This document shows positions 10,793 to 20,095 of a DNA stretch of 29,938 nt, piece by piece. The notes under the pieces were generated by a model. That model was not told the origin of the DNA. It saw only the letters and a program-made list of their open reading frames with translations, and did not search any database. Numbering within the stretch: the first letter of the stretch is position 1; each line of letters opens with the position of its first letter. A program made the translations under genes and the position numbers. The DNA is from Poronia punctata. Taxonomy: Eukaryota; Ascomycota; Sordariomycetes; Xylariales; Xylariaceae. Location: assembly GCA_022579005.1 (NCBI GenBank), contig MU401797.1, positions 1 through 29,938 of the forward strand, read 5' to 3'.

Positions 10793-11999
10793 TTATTGCA
10801 AGAAACCAACAGCTTCCAACTGATTCTCATCGCCGACGCTAAAACTGACATCTTTCAGCTCGTCGAGTAGCTTTCTATTATCATCCAAGTCCTTGGAGAT
10901 GATGCCCCAAGCATCGGCCCCGAGCGGCAACCGGATGGGGATCTTCTCGCCTCTGGCAACGATGTAGTAAATGGCAGCGGCCAAGGCGCTCGGCTTGGCC
11001 CAGAGCCTCCGAGCCTCGTCCCTTTCCACGTACGACATTAGGACGTTGGTCGGGAAGGTGGGGTCCAGGTATGCCGGGTGTCTCTTTCCGTTGCTTTGCA
11101 ACATGTTGACGTAATTTGTCTGGACACCGCCTGGTTCGATGTTGGTCAAGTGAACTAGGTAGTTGCCAAGAATTGCATGTTAGATTTGGGGATGAAAATG
11201 CCTCTTACCTATCTCAACACGAGATAATGACTTTTTTTTTTTTTTTTTGATGAAAGGGGAAAAAAAAAAAAAAAAAAAACTTACTATTCCAAGCATCAGG
11301 AAGCTCCCTAGCCACCGACTCGGTAAACCCCTCCATGGCGAATTTACTCGCGTGATAGAAAGCCTGACCTGGAAACCCGGCCCAGCCACCAATCGAACTA
11401 ATATTCACCACCACACCCCCCTTTTGTCCCTGTCCCCCCGTTTGAGCATTGACATCCCTAAAGATGCCAATCGCCTTCTTCGTCACGTCCACCATGCCCC
11501 AGAAGTTGGTATCCATGACGGCGCGGGATTGCGCGTCATCCGCGGCTTCCGTATCGCCCTTTTGTCCGTATCCGGCATTATTCACCACGACGTCGACGCG
11601 GCCGAATTTCGATACCGCTGCTTCGAGGGCGGCGTTTATGGCGGAAGGGGATGTTACGTCGAGGGAGAGTTTCAGGATGCGCGAGGGGTCGTCTGGGATG
11701 ATGGGGGATGAGAGGGAGGAGAGGTTTCGCGCCGTGGCTACTAAGCGGTTGTTGGAAGAAGGTGCCGAGGTTGCGATGTGTTGGGCTAGGGATTGGCCTA
11801 TTCCGGAGGAACAGCCGGTTACTAAGGTAGTGGTAAGAATTAGATGGAGAGGTTAGATGGGATGAAATACCCAAGTACCTGCCTTAGATGAGAGAGATGT
11901 AAAAGGGGAAGGGGAAGGGGAAGGAGAGGTGGGCTTTGGTTAAGACTTAGACTTACTAAACCAGACGGCGTTTATGGGGAGATGATACGGGACATCCAT
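10793..11999 (-). CDS. Short-chain dehydrogenase/reductase (classical SDR)
   Basis: Proposed exons in coding order are 11999-11957, 11821-11285 and 11154-10793 (313 aa), with introns of 135 nt (11956-11822) and 130 nt (11284-11155), both GTAAG...TAG. The Rossmann-fold protein should use NAD(P)H to oxidise or reduce a small carbonyl or alcohol; the substrate cannot be told from sequence. The cofactor motif TGCSSGIG (residues 16-23) is rebuilt across intron 1. Arg46 after strand beta-2 (VATARN) favours NADP(H). NNAG is at 95-98, catalytic Ser157 in NISSIGG, and YHASK gives Tyr170 and Lys174. IHLTNIEPGGVQTNY, rebuilt across intron 2, is the usual segment after the active site. All catalytic residues are present. 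Both introns are odd: intron 1 carries a G-rich/C-rich repeat and intron 2 a T/A homopolymer inverted pair. The ATG is directly preceded by an AAAC tetranucleotide repeat. Splice sites are inferred. Confidence 0.9.
11232..11279. repeat. Inverted homopolymer pair in dehydrogenase intron 2
   Basis: On the plus strand 17 T (11232-11248) are followed by 11 nt (GATGAAAGGGG) and 20 A (11260-11279). In the transcript this reads U20, a short loop and A17, starting right after the GUAAG donor, so the 5' half of the intron could fold as a long A-U hairpin. Exact run lengths are prone to sequencing error. Confidence 0.8.
11905..11933 (+). repeat. G-rich hexamer repeat, possible G-quadruplex
   Basis: Three GGGG runs separated by AA (11905-11908, 11911-11914, 11917-11920) are followed by GG and GGG runs up to 11933. 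The tract lies in intron 1 of the dehydrogenase, whose sense strand is therefore a C/T-rich pyrimidine tract. Quadruplex formation is possible in principle and untested. Confidence 0.5.
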
Positions 12000-12796
12000 T
12001 GTTTGTTTGTTTGTTTATTTTCGAGAGTATGAATCTTATAAGACGAGAGTAGGTGAGTAGGTGCTGTAAACGATGATACGAAATGTAAAAATGTAATATA
12101 CCTTAGTCAAGGAAACAAACTGAGTTGTATAGAATGATATTGTTGTTGTTGTTTTACTCCTTTCTCATCAGAGGTGGAATCGACGCTTCTTTTATATACA
12201 AACCATCAAGTCAAAGCCCCCTCCCCTCCCCTGATGACGAAGAAAACAACAATCTCGGCCATTATTTTAATCAAGTAAGTACCTATGTAACTTAGTCTAA
12301 TGCCACTATACATCTTTCTTCTTCTTATTCATTCTTGCTGCTTGTTTGGGTTTTTCTGCTGGTGTTTATTTCCGTTGATGATGCTATGTACAGTACCTTA
12401 CCTAGTCCCGGAGAAATGCACGTCTGATTACTTAACTCCCGGATCTTGCATTAAGCCCGGGGCCGTACTTTTTAACTCCTGCGGCGTCTAGTCTAACAAA
12501 CAACTAACAACCAACAACCACTATGCTGATATTACTCGTATGTTAATTGATTATTGACTAAATACCTATGTATCTAGATGGCGCAGCTCTGTATATGTAA
12601 GTGGCATAAAAAACTGATTGTTACCGTGACTGACGCTCGCACACTAAAGTTTCCTAGATCAGTCTTGAAGGGTAGATAGATAGATGGAGATAAATCATCG
12701 TCATCATCATTGACACAAGACTGACTGCTTTTACTAATCTTCTTTTTTTCTTCCCCTACCCCAAAGAGACGAATTGAAATGAGACATACGAGTAGA
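12000..12796. other. Intergenic: dehydrogenase promoter and PLD 3' region
   Basis: This 797-bp stretch holds a (GTTT)4 repeat at 12001-12016 touching the dehydrogenase ATG, a TTG repeat at 12141-12155, a pyrimidine tract around 12216-12232, a GATA repeat near 12671-12685 and a CATCAT-type run near 12696-12711. No gene was recognised; a 63-codon plus-strand frame at 12300-12491 has no family features. Confidence 0.5.
12001..12016. repeat. Tetranucleotide repeat abutting dehydrogenase start
   Basis: Four GTTT units on the plus strand read as AAAC repeats in the dehydrogenase mRNA, ending directly before the AATGG start context (ATG at 11999-11997). Copy-number change would alter only the 5' leader. 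Confidence 0.7.
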
Positions 12797-15700
12797 TCAA
12801 GTATAAATCTCATCCGTAAAAGCATTAAAGCTCAACCCCTCCTTGGCCAAATCATCCACATCGACCAAGAAATCCAGCGGCATCTCCACGAGCGTACCCC
12901 GGACGCGCGAGAGCCACTCCTTGACCTCCTTCGCTCCGCCGGGAAACTCGTCCCGGACGACGTGGCCGTAATCGACCCGACCCCGCGTGTCTTTCCCCTT
13001 GTAATCGACGCCGGGGATGACGAATTTTCGGGTGAAGAAGTCGTCGTAGTCTTTCCAGCTGCGCACCTTGTCGTTGGGCACGTTGTGGAAGACTTTGCTG
13101 AAGACTTCGGTGTTGGTGCGTGCCGTCTCTGTCCACGAGCGCCAGAAGTCGGCTGAGAGAGGATCTTCGACGGCTCGGTCGGCTCGCGAGCCCCAGTCGT
13201 AGTCTTGCGGGTCGCGGGTTACGGGCGTCCAGTTACGGTTCGGCTCGTCCCAACGTTGGTCTGGTAGCCAGCCTAGGTGCTTGCGAAAGAGGTGGCGGCG
13301 GAGAGACGTGGCGAATCGTGAGGCTCGGAACGGTCGTCCGTCCATTCTGCTCTCGACCATGTCCTGGTCCTCGATGATGACGGCGATTTCCGAGTCGTGG
13401 TTTCCGAGTTGCGAGCGGTCGTTTAGATTAGCTGATCCGCAGATGACGAGTCGGTCGTCGGCGATCAAGACCTTGGAGTGGATGTAGAGTTCCTCGGAGA
13501 CGAAGGCGTTGATCTCGGATTCTTCGTCGCCGTGCCAGGGAACGTTGCGGATATCTGGTCCACCATCCATGTAGCATGCGCTTACCGTGTCCCATGTCTG
13601 GTCCGAAGTATGTGATGCTGCCGACTGGTATCGGTCGTATTCGTTACGACCACCCTCGCGTCGTCGCCCAACCATGTCGTCGTGTTGGCGGCGAGCGTCA
13701 TCGTATCGAACACCGCTCTGGGTCTCTGCCCGACGCATCGTCGACGAAGTATTGATGCGGTCGTAGTTTCGAAGATTGTAGAAACCAATGTATTTCTTCC
13801 AGTCGCGAACGCCCCTCTTCTGCAAAGTCTCGATAATGCTGTTACCGCCCCGGCTTATACTGTCGTATTGAAACTCCATGATGGCCCGTGTACCGAGCGC
13901 GCCGTCAGCCTGCAAATCGCCTGCAAAGGCTGGGACGGCAGGCATGAGAACAATGACACGGAAGTTGTCGCCGTTCTCGTGAGCACGTACGATACGTGAT
14001 ACGATACTGGCACCGATCTTGTTCTCCACGGGGCGCTGGCGATCTCCCGTGGCCGTGATGAAGAACTGTCGGGGCATTAGACAAGCATATCTACTTACAA
14101 CAGCCATGACAGAAGCTTACCTGGTTCTCAATGTAGATGAAGTGCTGGGCACTCTCAATGGCGTGAATGTACGCATTGGCAATGGAATGCTCAGTTGGAT
14201 GGCCGGAAGACCATTCACACGCGCTTTTCGGGTTTCCCGTTAGCTCATGGTTCTCACGAGACTTGTTGCCAAGCTCACACATGTGACATACCTGCGACAA
14301 AGTTGAATGTTGAGCTTTCCAGACCTGTCGTCACGCTCGCGACTGCGACTCGCATCCCGCCTTTCGCGTTCGTGTCGATCAACGTTACCGCCCATCACAT
14401 GTCTAACACCGCGGTTTATGCGGTCCTCCATTTCATCCAAGTGACGGCCGTGACGTGTGTCATTACCATCGCCCCTCCCCTGTTGATGCTGTTGATGCGA
14501 GAATCTGTTATACTTGCCCGGATCCTTTAATGCGTACTTCTCGTCAAAAATGAAGTTCCTGCGGTAGCAAGTTAGTGACATGATATTATAGATCAAAAGC
14601 TGACATACCAGCGATCCTCGAAATGGTTGATGAGACTTTGCACTATAGGGCCACTCAAGGATATCGCGATATCTGACCAGCCCATCCTCGAGTTCTTGGC
14701 TCTGTCCACTACGCCTAGATGTGAGTAAATTGTCCCCCATGTATGACGATATTACCTCACATACGCTGATTATGATCCCACTTATCCACTCCCTCGAAAT
14801 CGAAGACGCGGGCATTATTAAAATCTTGACCAGGGAAAATGATATTGTCCAAATTTCCCGGGTGAGCATCTGCAATGGGATGGCCTGTGTTTTTTATTAT
14901 TTTCATTGTTAGCATTCACTGGTAGATAGTGCCGTATTGCCATTGGTATGAAAATCGTGCTTTGTGAGGTTCGACTGACTGTTGGTATCGTATCTACCAA
15001 AACCTGTGGCAGCATTAGCACATGAGATTCCAAGTTGAAGAGGAAAAAGGAATGTCATCCATACACATATCCAAACCACCCATGAAAGCAAGGCGACGAT
15101 CTACGACGCACAGCTTTTCGTGGTGAGCCCAGAACAGAACCGTATCGCCAAAAGAGCCATACAACTCCTTAAGCGTATCACCCGAGACTTTAGATAGATT
15201 AAAAGCATTCATTTTCAGCCTATCTAGCGAGAGACCGGAAAAGGCCTGCTCAAGTCTAGCTCGGTTAGTGGGCAAGTGATCGGGATGTCGAAACACTTTG
15301 ATCTTTGGGTGCAGCGCTTCTAACGCATGTCTGGTATGCTATCATGAAAGAGTCAGTCAGCTTCGCTTTATGACATGGAGCTTAAATCAAATTATTCCAT
15401 ACCGCGGAGTCCACTGTGACAAAAAAAAAAAAAACCAGGTTAACAAACACGTTTTAACTTAGGTTGGTGTCTCGGATGGAGTCAATTTTCTTACAAGTTA
15501 AAGCCTGCGTGACCTCTTTATAGACGATGATATTGACATCTACGCCTCTCTCGGCAGCTGCTCGCAACATGTTGTCCAGCCGGTACTTCTCATTACGCGA
15601 AGGTGGTCGTCGAAGGTATAGCTCAGGGCTCAGCCACCAGTCCAGGATGTAGATGCTCTCCCTTGCCTCTGTCATTCATCCCTTGTTAAACCCTCTCTAT

Positions 15701-16057
15701 CTCGGGCAGGGGCAAGGGAATCTCGGTCTTACCTTCAAGAGCCATCGAAACGGCGTAGAAATAGGATGCGCCGTCCACATACCATTTTGCATTACCGGTC
15801 GTTTGGGGAGCGAAAGACTTGAACCGATTCGACGTGTCGACAGGTCGTATTGTCACCTTCTTCTGCCCACTTTGTGCTTGGGCTTGGGCTTGACCTTGGG
15901 CTTGACCTTGGGCTTGACCTTGGGCGTGACCTTGGGCGTGACCTTGACTTGGCTTCTGTGGACGTGGTCGGTCTTTCTCATCCTTCCCCAAGGCATCTTT
16001 GACATTTTCAAGGATATGATCCTTAACTTGCTCTGCGGCGCGAAAGACCCGATCCAT
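12797..16057 (-). CDS. Phospholipase D (two HKD motifs, no PX/PH domains)
   Basis: Proposed exons in coding order: 16057-15733, 15668-15495, 15413-15403 (11 nt), 15338-15065, 15003-14980 (24 nt), 14884-14765, 14714-14609, 14558-14292, 14223-14121, 14065-12797; the sum is 890 aa in one frame. The predicted reaction is hydrolysis of phosphatidylcholine to phosphatidic acid and choline at membranes. Order of features: a helical N-terminus; a Gln/Ala/Gly/His repeat (about 38-62); ILDWWLSPELYLRRPP; first catalytic motif HEKLCVVD (His243, Lys245, Asp250); SRMGWSDIA; a His/Arg/Asp/Glu-rich insert before IQLCRS; TEHSIANAYI and IENQFFIT; second motif HSKVLIAD (His664, Lys666, Asp671); and GSANLNDRSQLGNHDSEIA. 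PX and PH domains of Spo14-type PLD are absent, as in the short PLDs of Aspergillus pldA type. Both HKD motifs are intact. Introns 5 (GTCAGT donor) and 8 (AAAAG acceptor) are the least certain; both contain CTAAC branch-like sites. The ATG context AAGATGG is good. Confidence 0.9.
15421..15434. repeat. A14/T14 tract before PLD microexon acceptor
   Basis: Fourteen A on the plus strand give U14 in the PLD transcript, followed by GUCACAG. This is a strong polypyrimidine tract directly before the acceptor of the 11-nt exon, and probably helps define it. Confidence 0.6.
15872..15946 (-). repeat. 12-bp minisatellite coding for HAQG/QAQG repeats in PLD
   Basis: Near-identical 12-nt units, seen on the plus strand as variants of CTTGACCTTGGG, encode two HAQG and about three QAQG units and then a QA tail (residues about 38-62 of PLD). 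The repeat lies in frame between the N-terminal helical segment and the catalytic part, where a flexible linker would be tolerated. Confidence 0.85.
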
Positions 16058-16212
16058 CTTTTTGGTCTTTCTCGGGGAGTTCCTTTAGTTTATGCACCTA
16101 GACCTTACCCGCAAGATACAAGTGGATAAGCGGCGGTCAAAGTCAAATTGAGGGGTAGCAAATGGAAGTTGTAAAAATTAGTACGCAAAACTTCTTTTGT
16201 CCGGAATGGAAG

Positions 16213-16222
16213 TATATATAAA
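16213..16222 (-). promoter_or_regulatory. TATA-like element upstream of PLD
   Basis: TTTATATATA on the minus strand lies about 156-165 nt before the PLD ATG. If used, transcription would start near 16185 and the leader of about 125 nt would contain no ATG. Orientation is ambiguous because the run is nearly palindromic. Confidence 0.3.
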
Positions 16223-17552
16223 CCGGAGAGCTTCGTACATAAAAAAAACGACGGAGAAGAAGCGCTTGAACTACTTTTTGTGATAGGCCCGGAAGTGATT
16301 GTGGTCATGTCATAAGCGAACATAAAAGACGGGACGGAAACAGGTGATACCTAACCTATAAGTACCTACCTGTAGATCGTGGAGGGGCAATCGTCAATGC
16401 CCATCGAATCATCGCTTGCTGAATCGGGAATCGATGGGGTTCGTTGCCGGGCAAACTGACAGTCTTGGCATTCCCTCTCCCTAGGTAGGTAGTATGTACC
16501 CTTACCTTTGATCCAAAAGCTTCATTTTTAGTAGCCTATCGATGGACTATTTGTAGCCCATTCCCCTGCGCTAATCTTTATTACGTTGGACTGGCTTCTC
16601 ACGCGGTTATCTGCTGAATAAAAGGCGTCCTACGGTAAGCAGTAATGCCGTGATAACCGTCAAATGGGGCAGGCAGCATTTCATACACCTACGAGACAGA
16701 GACAAACCTTTGAATAACATTCATTCCGTAGTTTCCGGCTTCAAGGACATACCGAGATCTATAAATAGGAGGATGCAATCGAAAACGATTGATGTAATTA
16801 CGCCATCGTAGCAAGACATGTTTGAAGGCCGGGCGTGTCTGTCAATAAGGCAAGCATATTAAAAGGAAACCTCCAAAAACGAGGTAGCCAACACGGGTCA
16901 GTGCCCCTCGTAGGAGAGTCAGATTTTGGTGGCTACCCATTTTGGCCGAACTGCCCCACCTTCTGTTGTCAGTACTTATACGTGTAGTGTAGGTACATAC
17001 CTTAAACAAAGCGCGGCGGATTCAGGTACGCCAGGTAGAAGTGGTTTTGCATGTGAAAACAGCAAAAATAGTTTCTCTCTCATCGGCAGGCAAGATAGAA
17101 AGGCCAGCCCTAAAGAGATTAGGCAAGGTAAAGTTTATTTGCTGTGGTAAAAGACTTTATGACAATGACTCGTGCTCTCTAAATCCGAGACATGGAAATA
17201 GGTACTCATTTGTGTAATGGGTAAGATGCTTATCGGATTGTTTAAACCCCGACAGAGATATTACTATATCTGCAAGAACAAGCTGACAGCAACAAGAGAT
17301 GATACTTCTTTTTCTAAAAACATTTTATAAGAATAGACAAGACTTGACAATTGTAAAGCTTACAATCTAGCATCTAGCTGCACGTCCCAGCGCATCAACC
17401 TCGTACTTTGTCAGCGTAGAATCTAGATTAGGTACTCGTAGGCAAACGGGACAGCCCCGACTTGAAGGATGCTATTAACCTAGGCAGGCGGTCAAGGCGC
17501 ATGTATCTTTAACCCCGAGCTTGTGGTCGGCAGAAAAAGGTTGGCCCCACCT

Positions 17553-17560
17553 AAATTTTT
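17553..17560 (+). promoter_or_regulatory. RRPE-like element upstream of ESF1
   Basis: AAATTTTT fits the AAAWTTTT core of the ribosomal-RNA-processing element found upstream of ribosome-biogenesis genes in yeasts, about 110 nt before the ESF1 ATG. A single 8-mer in ordinary DNA can occur by chance. Confidence 0.3.
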
Positions 17561-17667
17561 GTTTCCGGAGCTCTGTTTGCGCTTCTCAATCTATACGGGT
17601 AGCACTTTGCATTCGAGCTCGTTGTGCACAAATTCTGAAAACTACCCGATTGTTATTATCAAGAAAG

Positions 17668-19842
17668 ATGAGTAGTAAAAGAGAGAAGAAAAAGGGCGGT
17701 GCCGCGGCCGCCGCTGCTGCTGCTGCGGTAAGCGATTCCCGCTTCGCCAGTTTCGAGACCAATCCCCGATACCGACTCCCGTCCAAGAGCCGGGCCAAGA
17801 CCAAGGTCGACAAGCGATTCCAACGTGTATTCGAAGACAGCGAGTTCGTCGCCACGGCCAAGCGCGACAAATATGGCCGGAAACTGAAAGCCGACGGCAA
17901 GAAGAAGGCTTTGTTGGACATTTACGAGCCCGAGGTAGATGAAGACGAGGTTGTCGAGAAGGAATTGGAAAAGGCCGATGCGTCGTCTTATGATCCGGCT
18001 CGTGGTGGCGGATTTGCTTCTTCGTCGGATGACGAGAGCGAGTCCGAAGAGGAGGAAGAAGAAGAAGAAGATGATGATGACGAGGAAGAGGAGGAGAATG
18101 AGAATGAGGGATCGAAATCGGCTAGTATAGAAAGGATACGCGACGAACAAGCCGATATCGAGACCGGCGATATTACCAGACGGATTGCTGTGGTGAATCT
18201 GGATTGGGACAATATAAAAGCGGTCGATCTAATGGCTCTATTTTCATCATTTGTGCCGCAGGGAGGCCGCATTGAGAAAGTATCCATATACCCATCCGAG
18301 TTCGGCAAAGAGCGCATGAAACGGGAAGAAGTCGAAGGGCCGCCGAAAGAGATCTTCAAAAAAGTCGACAAAGACGACAACGACGATGATGAGTTCGGAG
18401 GGTTCAGCGACAGTGACAGCGACGGTGAGGACGAAGACGAAGACGAGGATATCAAGAAAGAAATGATACAAGAAGGCGACGATCAAGATTTCGACAACGA
18501 CGCTCTGAGATCGTACCAGCTTGATCGGCTACGGTATTATTACGCCGTCGTCATCTGCTCCGACGCGTCGACGGCCAAGAAATTGTACGATGCGTGTGAT
18601 GGCACAGAATACCTCGCCTCGTCCAACTTTGTCGACTTGCGCTTCGTCCCCGACGATGTCACCTTTGACGACGAGCCGAGAGAGGAATGCGACTCGACGG
18701 TTGCCAATTACCAACCCACCGAATTCGTCACCGATGCGCTGCAGCATTCCAAGGTCAAATTGACCTGGGACGTAAACCCCGACGAAGCCGCCCGCAAAGA
18801 AAATATCAGGAAAGCGTTTACCGGTAGCAGGGCCGACTTGGAAGAGAATGACTTCCGCGCTTACCTTGCCAGCGACAGCGAAGATGACGACGGGGGTTTC
18901 TCTGACGAAGATGTTGTCGTCGCGGAAGCTGCCCCGGCCGCCGAAGACGAGCCGAAGCTGAGCAAAAAAGAGCTAAAGGCCAGGAAACTACGAGAGGCCC
19001 TCGGTCTAGGCGCCGAGCCCATGGGCAAGCCAAAGAAAGAGATAGGACCGGTGGGAGACATGCAGGTGACATTCACGGCGGCATTGATGGGCGACGACAA
19101 GAAGAAGAAGGATGCCAAAGTGGAGGAGACGACAGTTGAAAAGTACATCCGGAAAGAGCGCGAGCGCAAGGCAGCCAAAAAGGAGAAAGCCTTGGCCAAA
19201 CGAAATCCCGCTTCGGGCGAAGCTGCCGATGGAGAAGGAGGTGCAGGTGCAGGTGCAGGTGACGAAGCGGAAGAAGACCTCGGATTCGACGACCCCTTCT
19301 TCACCACCGACGAGCCCGCAAAGGTATCCAAGTCCGCCGAGAGGAAAGAGGAGAGACGGAAAAGGAGAGAAGAAAAAGAGGCGGCAGAAGCTGAGAGCGC
19401 AGCTCAGAAAGCGCAGTTGGAAAAGATCATGGCGGAAGATTCCAGGGATCAGGTTGAGCATCTGGACCATTTCAACATGGAGGAAATAGAAAAGGCCGAG
19501 AAGAAGAAAGCCAAGAAACAGAGGAAGAAGGGCAAGAAGGAGATTGAGGATCACGGCGGCTTACAACAGGGCTTCGAGATGGATGTGGAAGATGATCGAT
19601 TCAAGGCCGTGTTCGAGAGTCACGAATTTGCTATCGACCCCTCGAATCCAAAGTTCAAGGCAACTCCCGGAATGAAGAAGTTGCTGGAAGAAAATCGCAA
19701 GAAACGGAAGAGCAAAACGGGTGACCTCGATGCGCCTCCCGAGGAGGGTGGGAAAGTAAAGAAGCAAAAGATAAAAGGGGCCAACGATGATATCAGCAGT
19801 CTCGTGGAATCGATAAGACAAAAGGCCCAAGGGAAGCGATAG
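17668..19842 (+). CDS. ESF1: Pre-rRNA-processing protein ESF1
   Basis: Intron-less gene of 724 aa. ESF1 is a nucleolar factor needed for early pre-rRNA cleavages and 18S rRNA formation in the small-subunit processome. Sequence order: a Lys-rich start with nine alanines (residues 12-20); the conserved RFASF...NPRYR...KTKVDKRF segment; an acidic Ser/Glu/Asp tract (about 117-150); an RRM-like ESF1 domain starting at RIAVVNLDWDNIKA (about 172) and continuing through YYYAVVICSDASTAKKLYDA to DLRFVPDD; several acidic and Lys/Glu-rich coiled segments; and a C-terminal NUC153 motif DDRFKAVFESHEFAIDPSNP (from about 642) before a basic tail. The frame is open upstream to about 17521 but has no ATG there; ATG 17668 (AAGATGA) begins the typical MSSKREKKK start. 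Length and order are normal for the family. It diverges from PLD and converges with the transporter. Confidence 0.95.
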   Translation: MSSKREKKKGGAAAAAAAAAVSDSRFASFETNPRYRLPSKSRAKTKVDKRFQRVFEDSEFVATAKRDKYGRKLKADGKKKALLDIYEPEVDEDEVVEKELEKADASSYDPARGGGFASSSDDESESEEEEEEEEDDDDEEEEENENEGSKSASIERIRDEQADIETGDITRRIAVVNLDWDNIKAVDLMALFSSFVPQGGRIEKVSIYPSEFGKERMKREEVEGPPKEIFKKVDKDDNDDDEFGGFSDSDSDGEDEDEDEDIKKEMIQEGDDQDFDNDALRSYQLDRLRYYYAVVICSDASTAKKLYDACDGTEYLASSNFVDLRFVPDDVTFDDEPREECDSTVANYQPTEFVTDALQHSKVKLTWDVNPDEAARKENIRKAFTGSRADLEENDFRAYLASDSEDDDGGFSDEDVVVAEAAPAAEDEPKLSKKELKARKLREALGLGAEPMGKPKKEIGPVGDMQVTFTAALMGDDKKKKDAKVEETTVEKYIRKERERKAAKKEKALAKRNPASGEAADGEGGAGAGAGDEAEEDLGFDDPFFTTDEPAKVSKSAERKEERRKRREEKEAAEAESAAQKAQLEKIMAEDSRDQVEHLDHFNMEEIEKAEKKKAKKQRKKGKKEIEDHGGLQQGFEMDVEDDRFKAVFESHEFAIDPSNPKFKATPGMKKLLEENRKKRKSKTGDLDAPPEEGGKVKKQKIKGANDDISSLVESIRQKAQGKR

Positions 19843-20095
19843 CTTATTCTCTATTAGATGCAAACTTAGTATACCCGAGCTGTTCAGAGTCTGTTTATTA
19901 ATGCTGATGGTCGTTAAATGCACGCTTTTTGAACCGTTATTGGGAGATCGATCAACCCGACCACCTTCGCAAAATCATCTCTATACTAACCACGCAAGTG
20001 CTCCAAGGGCCCTGATGTCGTTTTTTGCCCGAAAGCACCACATTATGGTAGCAAAAAAAAAAAAAAAAACCCTCCCTTCAAATGTCTCGCCCAAT
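19843..20095. other. Short convergent spacer with A17 tract
   Basis: Only 253 bp separate the stop codons of ESF1 and the transporter, so their 3' untranslated regions probably overlap. Seventeen A at 20053-20069 lie 27 bp beyond the transporter stop (T17 in its transcript sense). No other element was recognised. Confidence 0.55.

Larger units (their letters stand above)
16058..17667. other. Divergent spacer between PLD and ESF1
   Basis: This 1.6-kb region is the largest gene-free part of the island and should hold both promoters. It contains an alternating TATATATAAA at 16213-16222, TACCTACCT at 16363-16371, CTAGGTAGGTAG at 16481-16492, and CTATAAATAG near 16759-16768. A 72-codon minus-strand frame at 16105-16323 lies upstream of PLD; it has no family features. 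I found no tRNA or other RNA gene by eye. Confidence 0.5.

Noticed and set aside
16105..16323. 72-codon minus-strand frame just upstream of PLD as an upstream ORF
   Set aside because: It would be translated only if transcription began above 16323; a TATA-like run at 16213-16222 suggests a start below its ATG.
17521..17667. N-terminal extension of ESF1 upstream of 17668
   Set aside because: The frame is open but contains no ATG, and the ESF1 family start is well matched at 17668.
17667..17672. PAC element (GATGAG) for ESF1
   Set aside because: The match overlaps the start codon itself, so it is not a plausible promoter site.
17726..17760. Intron donor (GGTAAGC) after the alanine run in ESF1
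   Set aside because: The frame reads straight through into the conserved family segment, so no splice is needed.
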